This document shows, one piece after another, positions 19,848 through 28,895 of a stretch of 64,000 nt of DNA (position 1 is its first letter; every line of letters starts with the position of its first letter). The notes beneath the pieces are model-generated. The model did not search any database, had not been told where the DNA came from, and saw only the letters and a list, made by a program, of their open reading frames with translations. Made by a program: the position numbers and the translations under genes. The stretch comes from Myxococcales bacterium UBA1660 (GTDB lineage: Bacteria; Myxococcota_A; Polyangia; Polyangiales; Houyiibacteriaceae): contig DCLA01000068.1 of assembly GCA_002320815.1 (NCBI GenBank), positions 68,740 through 132,739 on the forward strand, written 5' to 3'.

Positions 19848-20813
19848 ATGCGAGACCCCCGTAGTGCGCCGTTCTTCCTACTGGTCTTCCTCTCCTTCGC
19901 CTCGACCGCGGTCGGGCAGACGCGGTCGACCACCCCCGAGACCCCGGACGCAGGTCTCCACGAACCGGGTTCGGAAAGCGGTCTCGATGAACCGAGTACC
20001 GCGGCGGCAGAAGAACCGGGTCCAGCGGTCGCCGCGGAAGAACCGGGTGCGGCGGTTCGCCGAGAGGCCCCTTCGGAGAGCCCCAGCCGGGACGAGGACG
20101 AACTCGAGTGGTGGCCTTGGCTCGTGGCTGCCCCCATCTTGGGGGTGGCGCTGGCGGTCGAGCTCCTCCACGAGCCGACCGAGGCCTTCTACACCTCGGC
20201 CGGTCCCGTCGATCAGGGCTTCGAGCCCTGGGTGATGGACACCAGCCGGGGGCGCCTCCGGGCCGCTCGGGCCAGCGACGCGCTCCTGATGGTCGCCCTC
20301 GCCGCCCCGGTGGCCGACGCCATCTTCGCCGCCCGGCCGGGGGCCAGTCGCTCCCGGGACACCTACCGGCTCCTCACCGGGGACGCCTTGGCCTTTGCCA
20401 CCCAGGCCGCCTTGGTCACCGTGACCAAGAGCGCGCTTCGGCGCGCACGACCGTACAACCATCGCTGCGACGGAACCGTGGACGTCGAGGACTGTGGATC
20501 CCGAAGCCGCTATCGCGGGTTCGTCAGCGGCCACACCGCGGCGGCGTTCACGGGCGCGTCGCTGGTCTGTGCGCACCAGCGGCTCCGGGGCCGGTCGGCG
20601 CTGGGGACCCTCGAGTGCGTCGCCTCGCTGGCCCTGGCCAGCGTCGTCGGGGCGCTGCGCATCGCGGCCGAGAAGCACTACTTCGCCGACGTCGTCGGCG
20701 GAGCCGTCGTCGGCTTCCTCTCCGGCTTCGTCATGCCGGTCGTGGTGTACCCCCGGGCGCTCCCACCGGTGGAACGTCCGGTCGCCGAGGGCGACGGGCC
20801 GCGGGCGTTCTGA
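19848..20813 (+). CDS. PAP2-family membrane phosphatase
   Basis: 321 residues from the ATG at 19848. A signal peptide (ending near VGQ, residue 20) is followed by a Glu/Pro-rich low-complexity stretch with EEPG repeats (about 30-75) and several membrane helices. All three acid phosphatase motifs are visible: KSALRRARP, SGHTAAA (with SGH) and SLALASVVGALRIAAEKHYFADVVGG. Such enzymes dephosphorylate lipid phosphates such as undecaprenyl diphosphate or phosphatidic acid at the periplasmic face. The gene starts 50 bases after the histidine kinase stop, implying membrane or envelope homeostasis as the circuit output. No ribosome site is well placed, so the start is less certain. Confidence 0.87.
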   Translation: MRDPRSAPFFLLVFLSFASTAVGQTRSTTPETPDAGLHEPGSESGLDEPSTAAAEEPGPAVAAEEPGAAVRREAPSESPSRDEDELEWWPWLVAAPILGVALAVELLHEPTEAFYTSAGPVDQGFEPWVMDTSRGRLRAARASDALLMVALAAPVADAIFAARPGASRSRDTYRLLTGDALAFATQAALVTVTKSALRRARPYNHRCDGTVDVEDCGSRSRYRGFVSGHTAAAFTGASLVCAHQRLRGRSALGTLECVASLALASVVGALRIAAEKHYFADVVGGAVVGFLSGFVMPVVVYPRALPPVERPVAEGDGPRAF

Positions 20814-20828
20814 ACCGCGCCCGACGGC

Positions 20829-21929
20829 TCAGCGGGCGGCGCGCTCGGCGCAGCGGTCGATGAGGGCCAGCTCCGTGGCATCGCGCCCGGCCCGTCGGCT
20901 CGCCGCGCAGTGAGCCGCCACCTCCCGGGCCTCCGCCGGCTGACCCAGGGCGTCCAGGATGTCCGCGTGCAGCATCTCGCTGGCCAACCCCGTGCGGCCG
21001 TAGCGCCCGAGGCGTTCGAGGGCCTCGACGGGCCGCCCCGCGCGGAGAGCCGCCGACGCCTCCGGCAGCGCGGTGAAAGGACCCTCGCAGCGCACGGCGC
21101 GATGGGGCATGGCCGAAGAGCACCAGCCCCGGAGGGATTCGCAGCGCTCGGCGGCCGCCGGGTAGTCGCCGCGATTCAGCGCGCGGATGGCGAGGTTGGC
21201 TCCCGCGCGGCAGCGGACATCCTGGGTGACATCGGTGTCGGCGAAGAGGGCTTCCAGCGCCGGGCGCGCTTCCGCGGAGGGAAGGGCGACGGCGCGGGCG
21301 AGGTCCCGGCGCTCCGCATCCCGCCGATAGCCCGGAGTCAGTCCCGCCACCGCCAAGCCAGCGATGGCCACGGCGATGCCCGCGTGGACCCAGAGGTCCC
21401 AGGGATGCGAGGGCGAGGCTTCCTCTCGAACGATGGCCTCGATCGCGCGCAGGTCGGGGTCCTCTTCTTCGAGGATGGCCAGGGCGCGGCGCAGGGCGCC
21501 CGTCGGGTCGTTCAGCCAGAGGGGGTGGACCTCGACGGCGCGGCCCTCGGCGCCGTGGAGGATGGTGACCGGGTAGCTGCCTCCTCGTTGGCGCCGCCGG
21601 ATGCGCTCCACCCGGGTGATGGCGTCCCACCGGATCGAGCCGTCGCGGAAGACGCCGGCGACCCGCAGCGTCTCGGCGCCGAGCCACGCGGTCTCGTAGC
21701 GGACCAGGCGCCACGCCAGCAGCGGCGCCAGAGGCACCAGCACGAGCGCGAGCAGGGCCAGCGGGTCCTCCATGCCGTAGTGGACCCGCACCGCCGCCCC
21801 GACCGCGAGGGACAGGACGATGGCCAGGAACGACCAGAGGCAGAGACCGATGAGGACGTTCCGACCCGTCCGGGGACGGAGTTCGAGGGTCGCCGTGGTC
21901 GGGGCGGGCTTCGCGGAGCGCCGGTACAC
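20829..21929 (-). CDS. Membrane protein of unknown function with a PH-like segment and helical C-terminus
   Basis: 366 residues. Two N-terminal membrane helices (about 25-48 and 57-75) are followed by a segment typical of bacterial PH-like domains (LRVAGVFRDGSIRWDAITRVERI... VHPLWLND, about 85-140). A third helix lies near 178-195. The C-terminal part (about 205-366) is helical with paired Cys (CRAG, CESLRGWC, CEGP) and TPR-like spacing, probably outside the cytoplasm. No enzyme motif. It is 18 bases downstream of the aldehyde dehydrogenase gene on the same strand. Confidence 0.75.
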   Translation of the reverse strand: MYRRSAKPAPTTATLELRPRTGRNVLIGLCLWSFLAIVLSLAVGAAVRVHYGMEDPLALLALVLVPLAPLLAWRLVRYETAWLGAETLRVAGVFRDGSIRWDAITRVERIRRRQRGGSYPVTILHGAEGRAVEVHPLWLNDPTGALRRALAILEEEDPDLRAIEAIVREEASPSHPWDLWVHAGIAVAIAGLAVAGLTPGYRRDAERRDLARAVALPSAEARPALEALFADTDVTQDVRCRAGANLAIRALNRGDYPAAAERCESLRGWCSSAMPHRAVRCEGPFTALPEASAALRAGRPVEALERLGRYGRTGLASEMLHADILDALGQPAEAREVAAHCAASRRAGRDATELALIDRCAERAAR

Positions 21930-21947
21930 GCCGCCGACGGTACCCGA

Positions 21948-23546
21948 TCAGCTCCGCCGGGAGCGGACCTCGGCGGCGAAGAGGCGCGCGGCGTCGGCCA
22001 CGTGGCGGGCGCGGCCGCGGACTCCGTTGCCGTAGACCACACCGCAGATGGCGCGGACCAGTCCGTAGGTGGTGGGCTGGATGGGGTAGACGCTGACGCC
22101 CTTGCCCAGGGGGAGCCGGTCCGTGACCACGGCCTTGGTGTTGCAGCAGGCGCGGAGTCCCTCGCGGCCGTTGATGCGCCCGATGCCGCTGATGCCCACG
22201 CCGCCAAAGGGCAGTGACTGGATCATGTAGGCGATGCCGTAGTCGTTGATCACCGTCATCCCGCTGCGGAGCTGGCCGGCGATGCGGTCGGCGCGGCGGC
22301 GGTCCTTGGTGAAGACGCTGGAGCCGAGGCCGTACGCGGTGTCGTTGGCCAGGCGGATGGCCTCGTCCTCGCTGGAGACCCGGAGGATGGACATCACCGG
22401 GCCGAACTGCTCCTCGTGGACGATCCGCATCGAATGGTCGACGTCGACCAGGACCGTGGGCGGAAAGAACTGCGGGCCGAGGTCTCGGCGGCGTTCGCCG
22501 CCGGCGAGCACCCGGGCGCCCTTGGCCTTCGCGTCGGCCAAGAGCTCTTCGATGATGTCCAGCTGTCGCGGCATCGTCATCGCGCCGCAGTCGACCACCG
22601 AGTCTCCCAGGGGCGCGCCCTGGCGGAGCCTCTTGGCGCCGGCGGTGACCCGGCGGACGAACTCGTCGTAGACGGCGTCCATCACGTAGATGCGCTCGAC
22701 CCCGACGCACATCTGTCCGCAGGCGGTGAAGACTCCGAGCATCGCCTGTTCCACGGCGTGGTCGAGGTCGGCGTCGTCGCAGACGATCATCGGGTCCTTG
22801 CCGCCCAGCTCGAGCACCACGTCGGTGGGACCCTGGCTGGCGGCCTCCATCACCTTGCGGCCGTTGTGGGGGGAGCCGGTGAAGAAGATCTTGTCGGCCC
22901 CGGAGGTCACCAGCGCGGAGCCGGTGGCGCCGTAGCCGCTCACCACCTGGACCAGCTCGGGGTCGTGGCCATGGGCACGGAGCGCGTCGCGGATCAGCTC
23001 CAGGTAGGGCTCGGCGGACCAGGTGGTGTGCTCGGAGACCTTGGCGACCACGCCGTTGCCGGCGAAGAGCGCGGGGACCGCCGGGCAGAGGAGGTTGTGG
23101 AAGGGGAAGTTCCAGGGGCAGATCACGCCCACGACGCCGAGCGGGTGGAACTCCACGCGGGCGCCCTTCTGGGCCAGGATGCCGCTGCTGCGGCGCTCGG
23201 GCCGGAGGTCGCGCTCGCCGTGGGCCAGCACGTAGCGGATCTTCTCCAGGACCGGGAAGACCTCGCCGAGCGCCGCGTCGACCATCGTCTTGCCCGAGTC
23301 GCGCACCGCGGCCCGGCAGATGGCCTCGTGGCGCTCCAGGGTGAGGTCCATGAGCGTGCGCATGACCGCGCGACGCTGGGCGAAGGTGGTCGTGCCCCAG
23401 GCGCGCTGGGCGCGGCGGGCCCGGGCCACGGCGTCGCGGACGGCGGCCGCGTCCATGACCGGGAACTCCCCCAGGGGCGACTGGGTAGCCGGCTCGTGGG
23501 CAGGGAGGGTCGCGGTCGAGGCCTGGGGCGCGTGTTCCGTGGTCAT
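21948..23546 (-). CDS. NAD(P)-dependent aldehyde dehydrogenase
   Basis: 532 residues. Family landmarks are complete: PWNFPFHN (Asn146 for oxyanion stabilisation), the general base Glu246 in LELGGKDP, and catalytic Cys280 in GQMCVGVER; QFGPVMSI and the C-terminal PFGGVGISGIGR are also present. The C-terminus is longer than in classical ALDHs and ends in a basic, partly hydrophobic stretch, a feature of long-chain, membrane-associated forms. It oxidises an aldehyde to the acid; the substrate cannot be told. Divergent from gloB across 117 bases, suggesting a joint aldehyde/methylglyoxal detoxification role. Confidence 0.92.
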   Translation of the reverse strand: MTTEHAPQASTATLPAHEPATQSPLGEFPVMDAAAVRDAVARARRAQRAWGTTTFAQRRAVMRTLMDLTLERHEAICRAAVRDSGKTMVDAALGEVFPVLEKIRYVLAHGERDLRPERRSSGILAQKGARVEFHPLGVVGVICPWNFPFHNLLCPAVPALFAGNGVVAKVSEHTTWSAEPYLELIRDALRAHGHDPELVQVVSGYGATGSALVTSGADKIFFTGSPHNGRKVMEAASQGPTDVVLELGGKDPMIVCDDADLDHAVEQAMLGVFTACGQMCVGVERIYVMDAVYDEFVRRVTAGAKRLRQGAPLGDSVVDCGAMTMPRQLDIIEELLADAKAKGARVLAGGERRRDLGPQFFPPTVLVDVDHSMRIVHEEQFGPVMSILRVSSEDEAIRLANDTAYGLGSSVFTKDRRRADRIAGQLRSGMTVINDYGIAYMIQSLPFGGVGISGIGRINGREGLRACCNTKAVVTDRLPLGKGVSVYPIQPTTYGLVRAICGVVYGNGVRGRARHVADAARLFAAEVRSRRS

Positions 23547-23635
23547 GGCGCCGGACCGTAGGAGGGACGGGGTAGCGCTTCAACCCGGTGCCGCCGAGGA
23601 GGCGTCCGGGGGTGGTGAGCTGGAGCGAGGAGCCG

Positions 23636-23664
23636 TTGACGTGCGGAGCGGGCGGTCGATAGAT
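23636..23664 (+). promoter_or_regulatory. Candidate sigma-70-type promoter for gloB
   Basis: TTGACG at 23636-23641 is a five of six match to the -35 consensus and is followed 16 bases later by GATAGA at 23658-23663. The weak -10 overlaps the first possible gloB ATG (23663), which favours the second ATG at 23672 and a transcript with almost no leader. Confidence 0.35.
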
Positions 23665-24541
23665 GGTCGGTATGGAGCACGTCGTCACTCGACCCCGCGA
23701 GCCCTTCACCAGCGCCGACGGGCGGCTGGAGGTGCATCAGATTCCGTCGTGGAAGGACAACCTGATCTGGCTCGTGGTCTGCAAGGAGACCGGTGAGGCG
23801 ACCGCCGTCGACGGGCCAGAAGCGGCGGGGGTCCTGGCGTACTGCGAGGAGCATGGGTTCCGGCTGACGCAGGTGCTCAACACGCATACGCATCCGGACC
23901 ACGTGGGGATCAACCGGGACCTCGAGAAGCGTGGGCTCCTGGACGAGGTCCAGGTGGTGGGGCCCGGCCGAAAGGCGGAGGCCGTCCCGGGGATCGACCG
24001 GGGAGTGGACGAAGGGGACGAGGTCATGATCGGGACGTGCACGGGGAGGGTGCTCCTCACCGAGGGGCACATCGATGGGCACGTGTCCTACGTGTTCGAC
24101 GACTTGCTCTTCTGCGGGGACACCTTGTTCGGCGCCGGGTGCGGTTACCTCTTCGACGGGCCGCCGGCCAAGATGCACGCGAGCCTGGAGAAGCTGGCGA
24201 CGCTGCCGGCGGACACCAAGGTCTGCTGCGCGCACGAATACACCGAGGACAATCTGCGCTTCGCCTGGACCGTGGAGCCCGACAACGAAGCGCTGGCTCA
24301 GCGGATCCGGGAGGTCTGGGCCCTGCGAGCCCGGGGTGAATGCTCCGTACCCAGTACGATGGGCGAGGAGAGAGCCACCAATCCGTTCTTGCGTACGTCG
24401 TCCGCGACGCTCCGAGACCGGGTCGCGCACGCGATGGAGCGCGTCCTCGAGAGCGACGGAGACGTGTTCGCCGCGACGCGCGCCCTGAAGGACCGGAAGG
24501 ACTACAAGACGCTCGCGGACCAGGATCTGCCGGTCGGCTGA
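23663..24541 (+). CDS. gloB: Hydroxyacylglutathione hydrolase (glyoxalase II)
   Basis: 292 residues from 23663, or 289 from the ATG at 23672 (MEHVV), which I think is the likelier start because the promoter overlaps the first. The metallo-beta-lactamase zinc motif is THTHPDH (His75, His77, Asp79, His80). Further family marks are GHIDGHVSY, FCGDTLF, CAHEYTEDNLRFA and the C-terminal ATNPFLR, which together are specific for glyoxalase II. It hydrolyses S-lactoylglutathione to lactate and glutathione in methylglyoxal detoxification. With the glutathionyl-hydroquinone reductase gene it shows the organism uses glutathione. Confidence 0.92.
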   Translation: MVGMEHVVTRPREPFTSADGRLEVHQIPSWKDNLIWLVVCKETGEATAVDGPEAAGVLAYCEEHGFRLTQVLNTHTHPDHVGINRDLEKRGLLDEVQVVGPGRKAEAVPGIDRGVDEGDEVMIGTCTGRVLLTEGHIDGHVSYVFDDLLFCGDTLFGAGCGYLFDGPPAKMHASLEKLATLPADTKVCCAHEYTEDNLRFAWTVEPDNEALAQRIREVWALRARGECSVPSTMGEERATNPFLRTSSATLRDRVAHAMERVLESDGDVFAATRALKDRKDYKTLADQDLPVG

Positions 24542-24598
24542 CCGGCGCGACGAGCAGGGGGCGGGGGCGCGGGGCACCCCGCCACCCGCCCTACCTGG

Positions 24599-27220
24599 TC
24601 ACAGGGGCACGCACTGGGTGACGAAGCCGGAGCCGCCGCATCCGAGGCCGGCGCAGCACTCGCCCGGGGTGCAGACCTCCCCCTCGGCTTTGCAGGCCAC
24701 GCCCATGTCTGCGCGCCCGCCCATGTCCGTGCCCACGCCCATGTCGTCACCCCCGACCTCGCGGATGGTCATGAACGGGGGCAGCGAGCCGGGAGTGGGA
24801 GCCGGCTCGGCGATCGGCGCGACCCCGGGCGCCCGGACGCGCACGAGGCCCTCGTCCGTACCCAGCAGGACCACGCCCTCGCCGCGCGGGATGGCGTTCC
24901 AGACCCAGCCGAAGCCCTCGAGCCACTCGCTCGCGCCGCCCATCGAGACCACCGCGCCGAGGTCGTAGCCGACGACCAGGTCGCCTCCGCTCCCCACCCA
25001 CAGGATCTGGGGGATGGCGCCCTCGGGCACGCCGACGGGCAGCTCCACGGCCACGAACTCCGACCCGGTCCAGCGAAGCAGGCCCCGCTGAGCGTCGATG
25101 ACATGGAGCACGCCCTCGGCATCCAGGGTGGCGTCGCGCCCATCCGGGACCTGGGCTGCGTCGGCGACCACCGTCACCGACCCGTCCGCTCGGTCCACGC
25201 GCGCGAGGCCTCCCCGGCGCGGGCCGGACTCGGTGGTCCACACGTCGCCCTGGACCCGGTCGTAGCTGCCGGCGTAGATGCGCTCGGTGGCGCTGACCAC
25301 CCACACCTGATCGCCGTCCGGAACGATGGCGCGCACGTCGCTCGTGGGCAGCCCGGTGACCTCGTCCGGAGCGGGCGCGTCGCGGGTGGCGCGGACGTAG
25401 TGCGTGCTCGACTCGATCGCGCCGACGGAGTTCACGTTCACGCGCGCCGCTCCGCGCGGGCCGACGTCATAGAGCTCGGGGCCGTCGCCGGTGGCATGGG
25501 TGGCCCGGCCGCCGATCCAGAAGGTGTCGTCGTCTTCCCACACCGCGTCCTGCAGGAACAGGGAGGGACCGATGAACGCCGGGTTCTGCAGCCGCGCGCG
25601 GTCGCCGTCACCGATGTACATGTCATCGCGGATCGCGGTGAGGAGCAGGAGGTCCCCCGCCGGCGACGGGAGGATCTCACTCGGTCCGGCGCGGTTGGGG
25701 TGCCACCAGGTGTCCGAGCCCGGCGGGGGCACGTCGACGACGTCGGCCGTGTGATCCGAACGCAGCGCCGCCAGGCCCTGCTGGACGTTGAAGGCGAAGC
25801 AGCGGTTGCCGGGGAGGTCGTCCCGGAGCCCCACCCAGACCTCGTCGTCCACGACGCGCATACCCCGCACGCCGCCCAGGAAGGGCTTGCGGAAGCTGGG
25901 CATCCCGTCCTCCCAGGTCAGCAGGTCGATCCCGCCGTATCCCAGCTTCGACTCGCTGCAGGGTTGCCAAGCGGAGACCCACACCTCGTGCCGCGCGTCG
26001 TCCCAAGCCAGACTCGTCACGTGGTCCCCGGCGAGGCCGCTGTCGCCGGCGGTGAGCCCGGCGACCGCTACGTCCGGGAGCTGGGAGAGGTCGAGGAAAG
26101 CGAGCCCGCCGCCCTCGAACCCGGTGGGGCCGGCCAGGATCTGGCCGCCGACCACGAGCACGTCGTCGGTTTCGCCGAGGGCGAGGGTGGTGGCGCCCAG
26201 GGCGGCGGGGTCTCGTCGAAAGCCCAGGCTCAGCTGGCCCTCGGAGGCGAGCCAGTCGCTCGTCTCGCCGTCCCACGTGACGACCCCTCCCGAGGCCGGA
26301 TCCCAGCTCGCCAGCGCGACGAAGAGGAGCCCCCGGCTGGTCGAGTACACGAGGTCCCGCGGCGCTCCGCTGGGCACCTCACCGGTACCCGGGACGAGAG
26401 TCGCGGCGATGGCGCCGTCGCGGACGAGGGCCACGTAGGGGCTGCTGCCCGCGAAGACGCCCACGAAGAGGTCTCCATCGGCGCCCGCGGCGATCGGGCC
26501 CGGGGTGCCCCCCAGCTCGTCGATCGTGAGCATGTCGCGCACGCCGAGGGTGGCCAGGTCCAGCTCGAAGAGCCCCGCCCCGGACGCCGCCCAGAGGGAG
26601 CCGCCGCTGCGCGCGATCTCCGTGAGCGTGTCCTCCAACGTGACCCCCGGGACGGCGGTGATCGCCGCGCTGTCCCCCTCGACGACCAGGATGCCCGTCG
26701 GAGTGGCAGCCAGGATGCGGTCGCCGTCGAGGACGACGCCGGCGGTGCTGGTCGGCCCGGGCAGCTCGAGGGGAACGGGGGACGCGACCACGGGCAGCTC
26801 GTCCCACACCCGCACCTCGCCGCGGTCGCGGTCGACGCGGATGAGCTGACCATGACCGACGGTCTCGGTGCTGCTCTCCTCCGTGACGGACCGAGTACCG
26901 ATGAACATGCCGTCGGCGGTAGGGGTCAGCGCGAGCGCGGCGCCCCACATACGGGCACCCCATCGTTCCACCTGGAGTCCCTCCGATACGGCGCCGTCGG
27001 GCCCCAGGTCTTCACCTCCGAGGTCTTGGACTTCCATGTCGACCTCGGCGTCGTCGAGGACGACGGCGGCGTCACGGCCGCCGTCGGCGGGGGGCTCGTC
27101 GGTGGATCCCTCGTCGCACCCATCGCATGCGATGAGCGGCAGCGCGAGAATACAAGCGGCGAGCGCGCGAAGGAGGGCCAAGCGCCCGGAGGGCGCCATG
27201 CAATCGGGGGTGGACGGCAT
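24599..27220 (-). CDS. Large outer-surface lipoprotein, probable beta-propeller
   Basis: 873 residues; an ATG seven codons later (27199) is an equally good start. The signal peptide ends in a lipobox LPLIAC, followed by Asp/Gly-rich repeats (DAEVDMEV, DLGG) as in many myxobacterial lipoproteins. The body is a long series of beta-strand repeats with GxLxxxD turns and PxGDQVWVVS-like segments, consistent with a two-domain propeller resembling sensor propellers. The C-terminus has DMG repeats and a Cys cluster (CKAEGEVCTPGECCAGLGC). No catalytic motif. It is divergent from the TIGR02147 regulator gene and may share its control region. Confidence 0.82.
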   Translation of the reverse strand: MPSTPDCMAPSGRLALLRALAACILALPLIACDGCDEGSTDEPPADGGRDAAVVLDDAEVDMEVQDLGGEDLGPDGAVSEGLQVERWGARMWGAALALTPTADGMFIGTRSVTEESSTETVGHGQLIRVDRDRGEVRVWDELPVVASPVPLELPGPTSTAGVVLDGDRILAATPTGILVVEGDSAAITAVPGVTLEDTLTEIARSGGSLWAASGAGLFELDLATLGVRDMLTIDELGGTPGPIAAGADGDLFVGVFAGSSPYVALVRDGAIAATLVPGTGEVPSGAPRDLVYSTSRGLLFVALASWDPASGGVVTWDGETSDWLASEGQLSLGFRRDPAALGATTLALGETDDVLVVGGQILAGPTGFEGGGLAFLDLSQLPDVAVAGLTAGDSGLAGDHVTSLAWDDARHEVWVSAWQPCSESKLGYGGIDLLTWEDGMPSFRKPFLGGVRGMRVVDDEVWVGLRDDLPGNRCFAFNVQQGLAALRSDHTADVVDVPPPGSDTWWHPNRAGPSEILPSPAGDLLLLTAIRDDMYIGDGDRARLQNPAFIGPSLFLQDAVWEDDDTFWIGGRATHATGDGPELYDVGPRGAARVNVNSVGAIESSTHYVRATRDAPAPDEVTGLPTSDVRAIVPDGDQVWVVSATERIYAGSYDRVQGDVWTTESGPRRGGLARVDRADGSVTVVADAAQVPDGRDATLDAEGVLHVIDAQRGLLRWTGSEFVAVELPVGVPEGAIPQILWVGSGGDLVVGYDLGAVVSMGGASEWLEGFGWVWNAIPRGEGVVLLGTDEGLVRVRAPGVAPIAEPAPTPGSLPPFMTIREVGGDDMGVGTDMGGRADMGVACKAEGEVCTPGECCAGLGCGGSGFVTQCVPL

Positions 27221-27273
27221 GGGTCGATCATGCCCCCCGATGGATGCTGGGCAACCAGGAAGTGTATTCGCTC

Positions 27274-27281
27274 AGTATACG
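27274..27281. promoter_or_regulatory. Shared near-palindromic -10 element between divergent genes
   Basis: AGTATACG reads TATACT on the minus strand (five of six to TATAAT), giving a start point about 47 bases before the large lipoprotein, and TATACG on the plus strand toward the TIGR02147 gene. It is the most AT-rich spot in the 104-base gap. The -35 regions are poor, so this is tentative. Confidence 0.3.
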
Positions 27282-27324
27282 GAGGAGCCTTGCCCGGTGT
27301 CCCGCGCTCCGTCAGTCTGAAGCC

Positions 27325-28161
27325 GTGGCCGCGGCGCCGGACGTCTTCGAGTTCCTCGACTACCGCGCGTTCCTCGCGGCGTACTACGCGGACCGCAAAG
27401 AGAACGGGCGCGGCTTCTCCTACCGCGCCTTCTCGCGCCGGGTCGGGCTGCGTTCGCCCAACTACCTCAAGCTGGTGATCGACGGGGACCGCAACCTCTC
27501 GGCGGAGATGGCGGTCCGCTTCGCCGAGGCTTGCGGCCTCGCGGGCGAGGCAGTGGCGTACTTCGGCGCGCTGGTGGCGCTGGACCAGGCCAAGACCGGT
27601 GCGGAACGCAACGCGGCGTATGCGCGGCTCACCGGGTTCCGTCGGCACCGCAGCGCTCACCGTCTGGAGATGGCCCACGCGGCCTATCATTCCACCTGGT
27701 ACCTCCCGGCCATCCGCGAGATGGCGGCGCGAGTGGACTTTCGCGCGGACCCCGCCTGGATCGCCAAGCGGCTCCGCCCGACCATCGCCAAGAACGACGC
27801 CGCCAAGGCCCTGGAGACCCTCCTCGACCTGGGTCTACTCGTCCGCGGCGACGACGGCCGGGTCCATCAGGGGGAACCCCTCGTCTCGACCGGGCCGGAG
27901 CTCCCCGCGCTCCACATCGCCAACTACCACCGCGCGATGATGGCGCGCGCCGCCGCGTCCATCGACGAGTTCCCCTCGGCCGAGCGCGATATCTCGTCAC
28001 TCACCCTCTGCCTGGGACCCGAGGCCCTCGCCGAGGTGAAGCGACGGGTCCAGGCCTTCCGCCGCGAGCTCCTCGAGTTCAGCGCCACCGACCCCGAGCC
28101 CGAGGTGGTGGTGCAGCTCAACTTCCAGCTCTTTCCCCTGACCTCCCCCGAGGAACGATGA
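27325..28161 (+). CDS. TIGR02147 family regulator-like protein
   Basis: 278 residues from the GTG at 27325; a longer ORF from 27244 would put the promoter inside the gene. It begins VFEFLDYRAFLAAYYADRK, then GFSYRAFSRRVGLRSPNYLKLVIDG, the pattern that defines TIGR02147 (a paralogous family first described in Fibrobacter and common in Deltaproteobacteria). This N-terminal part looks like a helix-turn-helix DNA-binding domain, and a second winged-helix-like part follows (KNDAAKALETLLDLGLLVRGDDG). Its stop overlaps the start of a lipoprotein gene (ATGA). Probably a local transcription regulator. Confidence 0.85.
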   Translation: MAAAPDVFEFLDYRAFLAAYYADRKENGRGFSYRAFSRRVGLRSPNYLKLVIDGDRNLSAEMAVRFAEACGLAGEAVAYFGALVALDQAKTGAERNAAYARLTGFRRHRSAHRLEMAHAAYHSTWYLPAIREMAARVDFRADPAWIAKRLRPTIAKNDAAKALETLLDLGLLVRGDDGRVHQGEPLVSTGPELPALHIANYHRAMMARAAASIDEFPSAERDISSLTLCLGPEALAEVKRRVQAFRRELLEFSATDPEPEVVVQLNFQLFPLTSPEER

Positions 28162-28820
28162 TCCGCTCCTGGCTCCTCGCGCTCACGCTGATCACTGCCT
28201 GTGTCGGCACCGAAACCGGCAACCCCTACGACGGCGAGGGTGCGTTGGGCGCTCGTCCGCCGATGGGCATCGTTCCCCAACCGACCTACCGGGAAGCCGG
28301 CGTCGTTCTGGGCGAGCTCGCGCTCTTCGGCGGGCCCGACTGCGACCGGGTGCGGCCGATGGCCCAGGGGCCTCTCCGCTACGACCTGCTCGTCGAAGGG
28401 GGCGACCCCATCTTCCTGCAGCTCTGGGAAGGGACCTGGTGCGGCGTCCGCGTGACCCTCGCGCCCGAGGTCGACGAGCCGGTCCTGGGCGTCGCGGGCG
28501 AGCTCACCGACGGTACGGCGCTCTTGGTGCGGCTCGACGGGCCCATCACGTTCGACCTCGCCGCTCGGCCCACTTTCGATCTCTCGGAGGGCGACGGGGT
28601 CCACCTGGTCCTCGACCTCCAGGCCCTCTTCGCCGGGACGGACCTGGCGTCGGCTCCCCGCGTCGGGGGACGGGTGGTGATCGACCGTGCCACCGACCCG
28701 GCGCGGACCGAGGCGGTCGAGGGCGCGCTCCCGACGGCCTTCCGCCTCGTTCGGGACGCCGACGGCGACGGCACGATCTCGGCGGGCGAGCTCGAGGGCG
28801 ACCCCTTGGCCGGCGGCTGA
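28158..28820 (+). CDS. Lipoprotein with GTETGNP N-terminus, partner of the TIGR02147 gene
   Basis: 220 residues, start overlapping the regulator stop by four bases. The signal peptide ends in LITAC, with the lipidated Cys followed directly by VGTETGNPYDG; I recall GTETGNP after the lipobox in lipoproteins linked to TIGR02147 genes, but could not verify it here. Beta-rich body with two Cys (CDRV, WCGV) that could form a disulfide, and a C-terminal EF-hand-like calcium loop (DADGDGTISAGE). Surface-exposed calcium binding is plausible; function unknown. Confidence 0.82.
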   Translation: MIRSWLLALTLITACVGTETGNPYDGEGALGARPPMGIVPQPTYREAGVVLGELALFGGPDCDRVRPMAQGPLRYDLLVEGGDPIFLQLWEGTWCGVRVTLAPEVDEPVLGVAGELTDGTALLVRLDGPITFDLAARPTFDLSEGDGVHLVLDLQALFAGTDLASAPRVGGRVVIDRATDPARTEAVEGALPTAFRLVRDADGDGTISAGELEGDPLAGG

Positions 28821-28895
28821 CGCCCGTACCCCACGGCCGGCGCCGTCCCCGCAGCCGACGCTTCCGCTCGTCCCGGTGGGCCCTATGCATCCCCC

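Noticed and set aside
24541..24599. Terminator between gloB and the large lipoprotein
   Set aside because: GC-rich partial inverted repeat but mismatched arms and no T-run; not strong enough to list.
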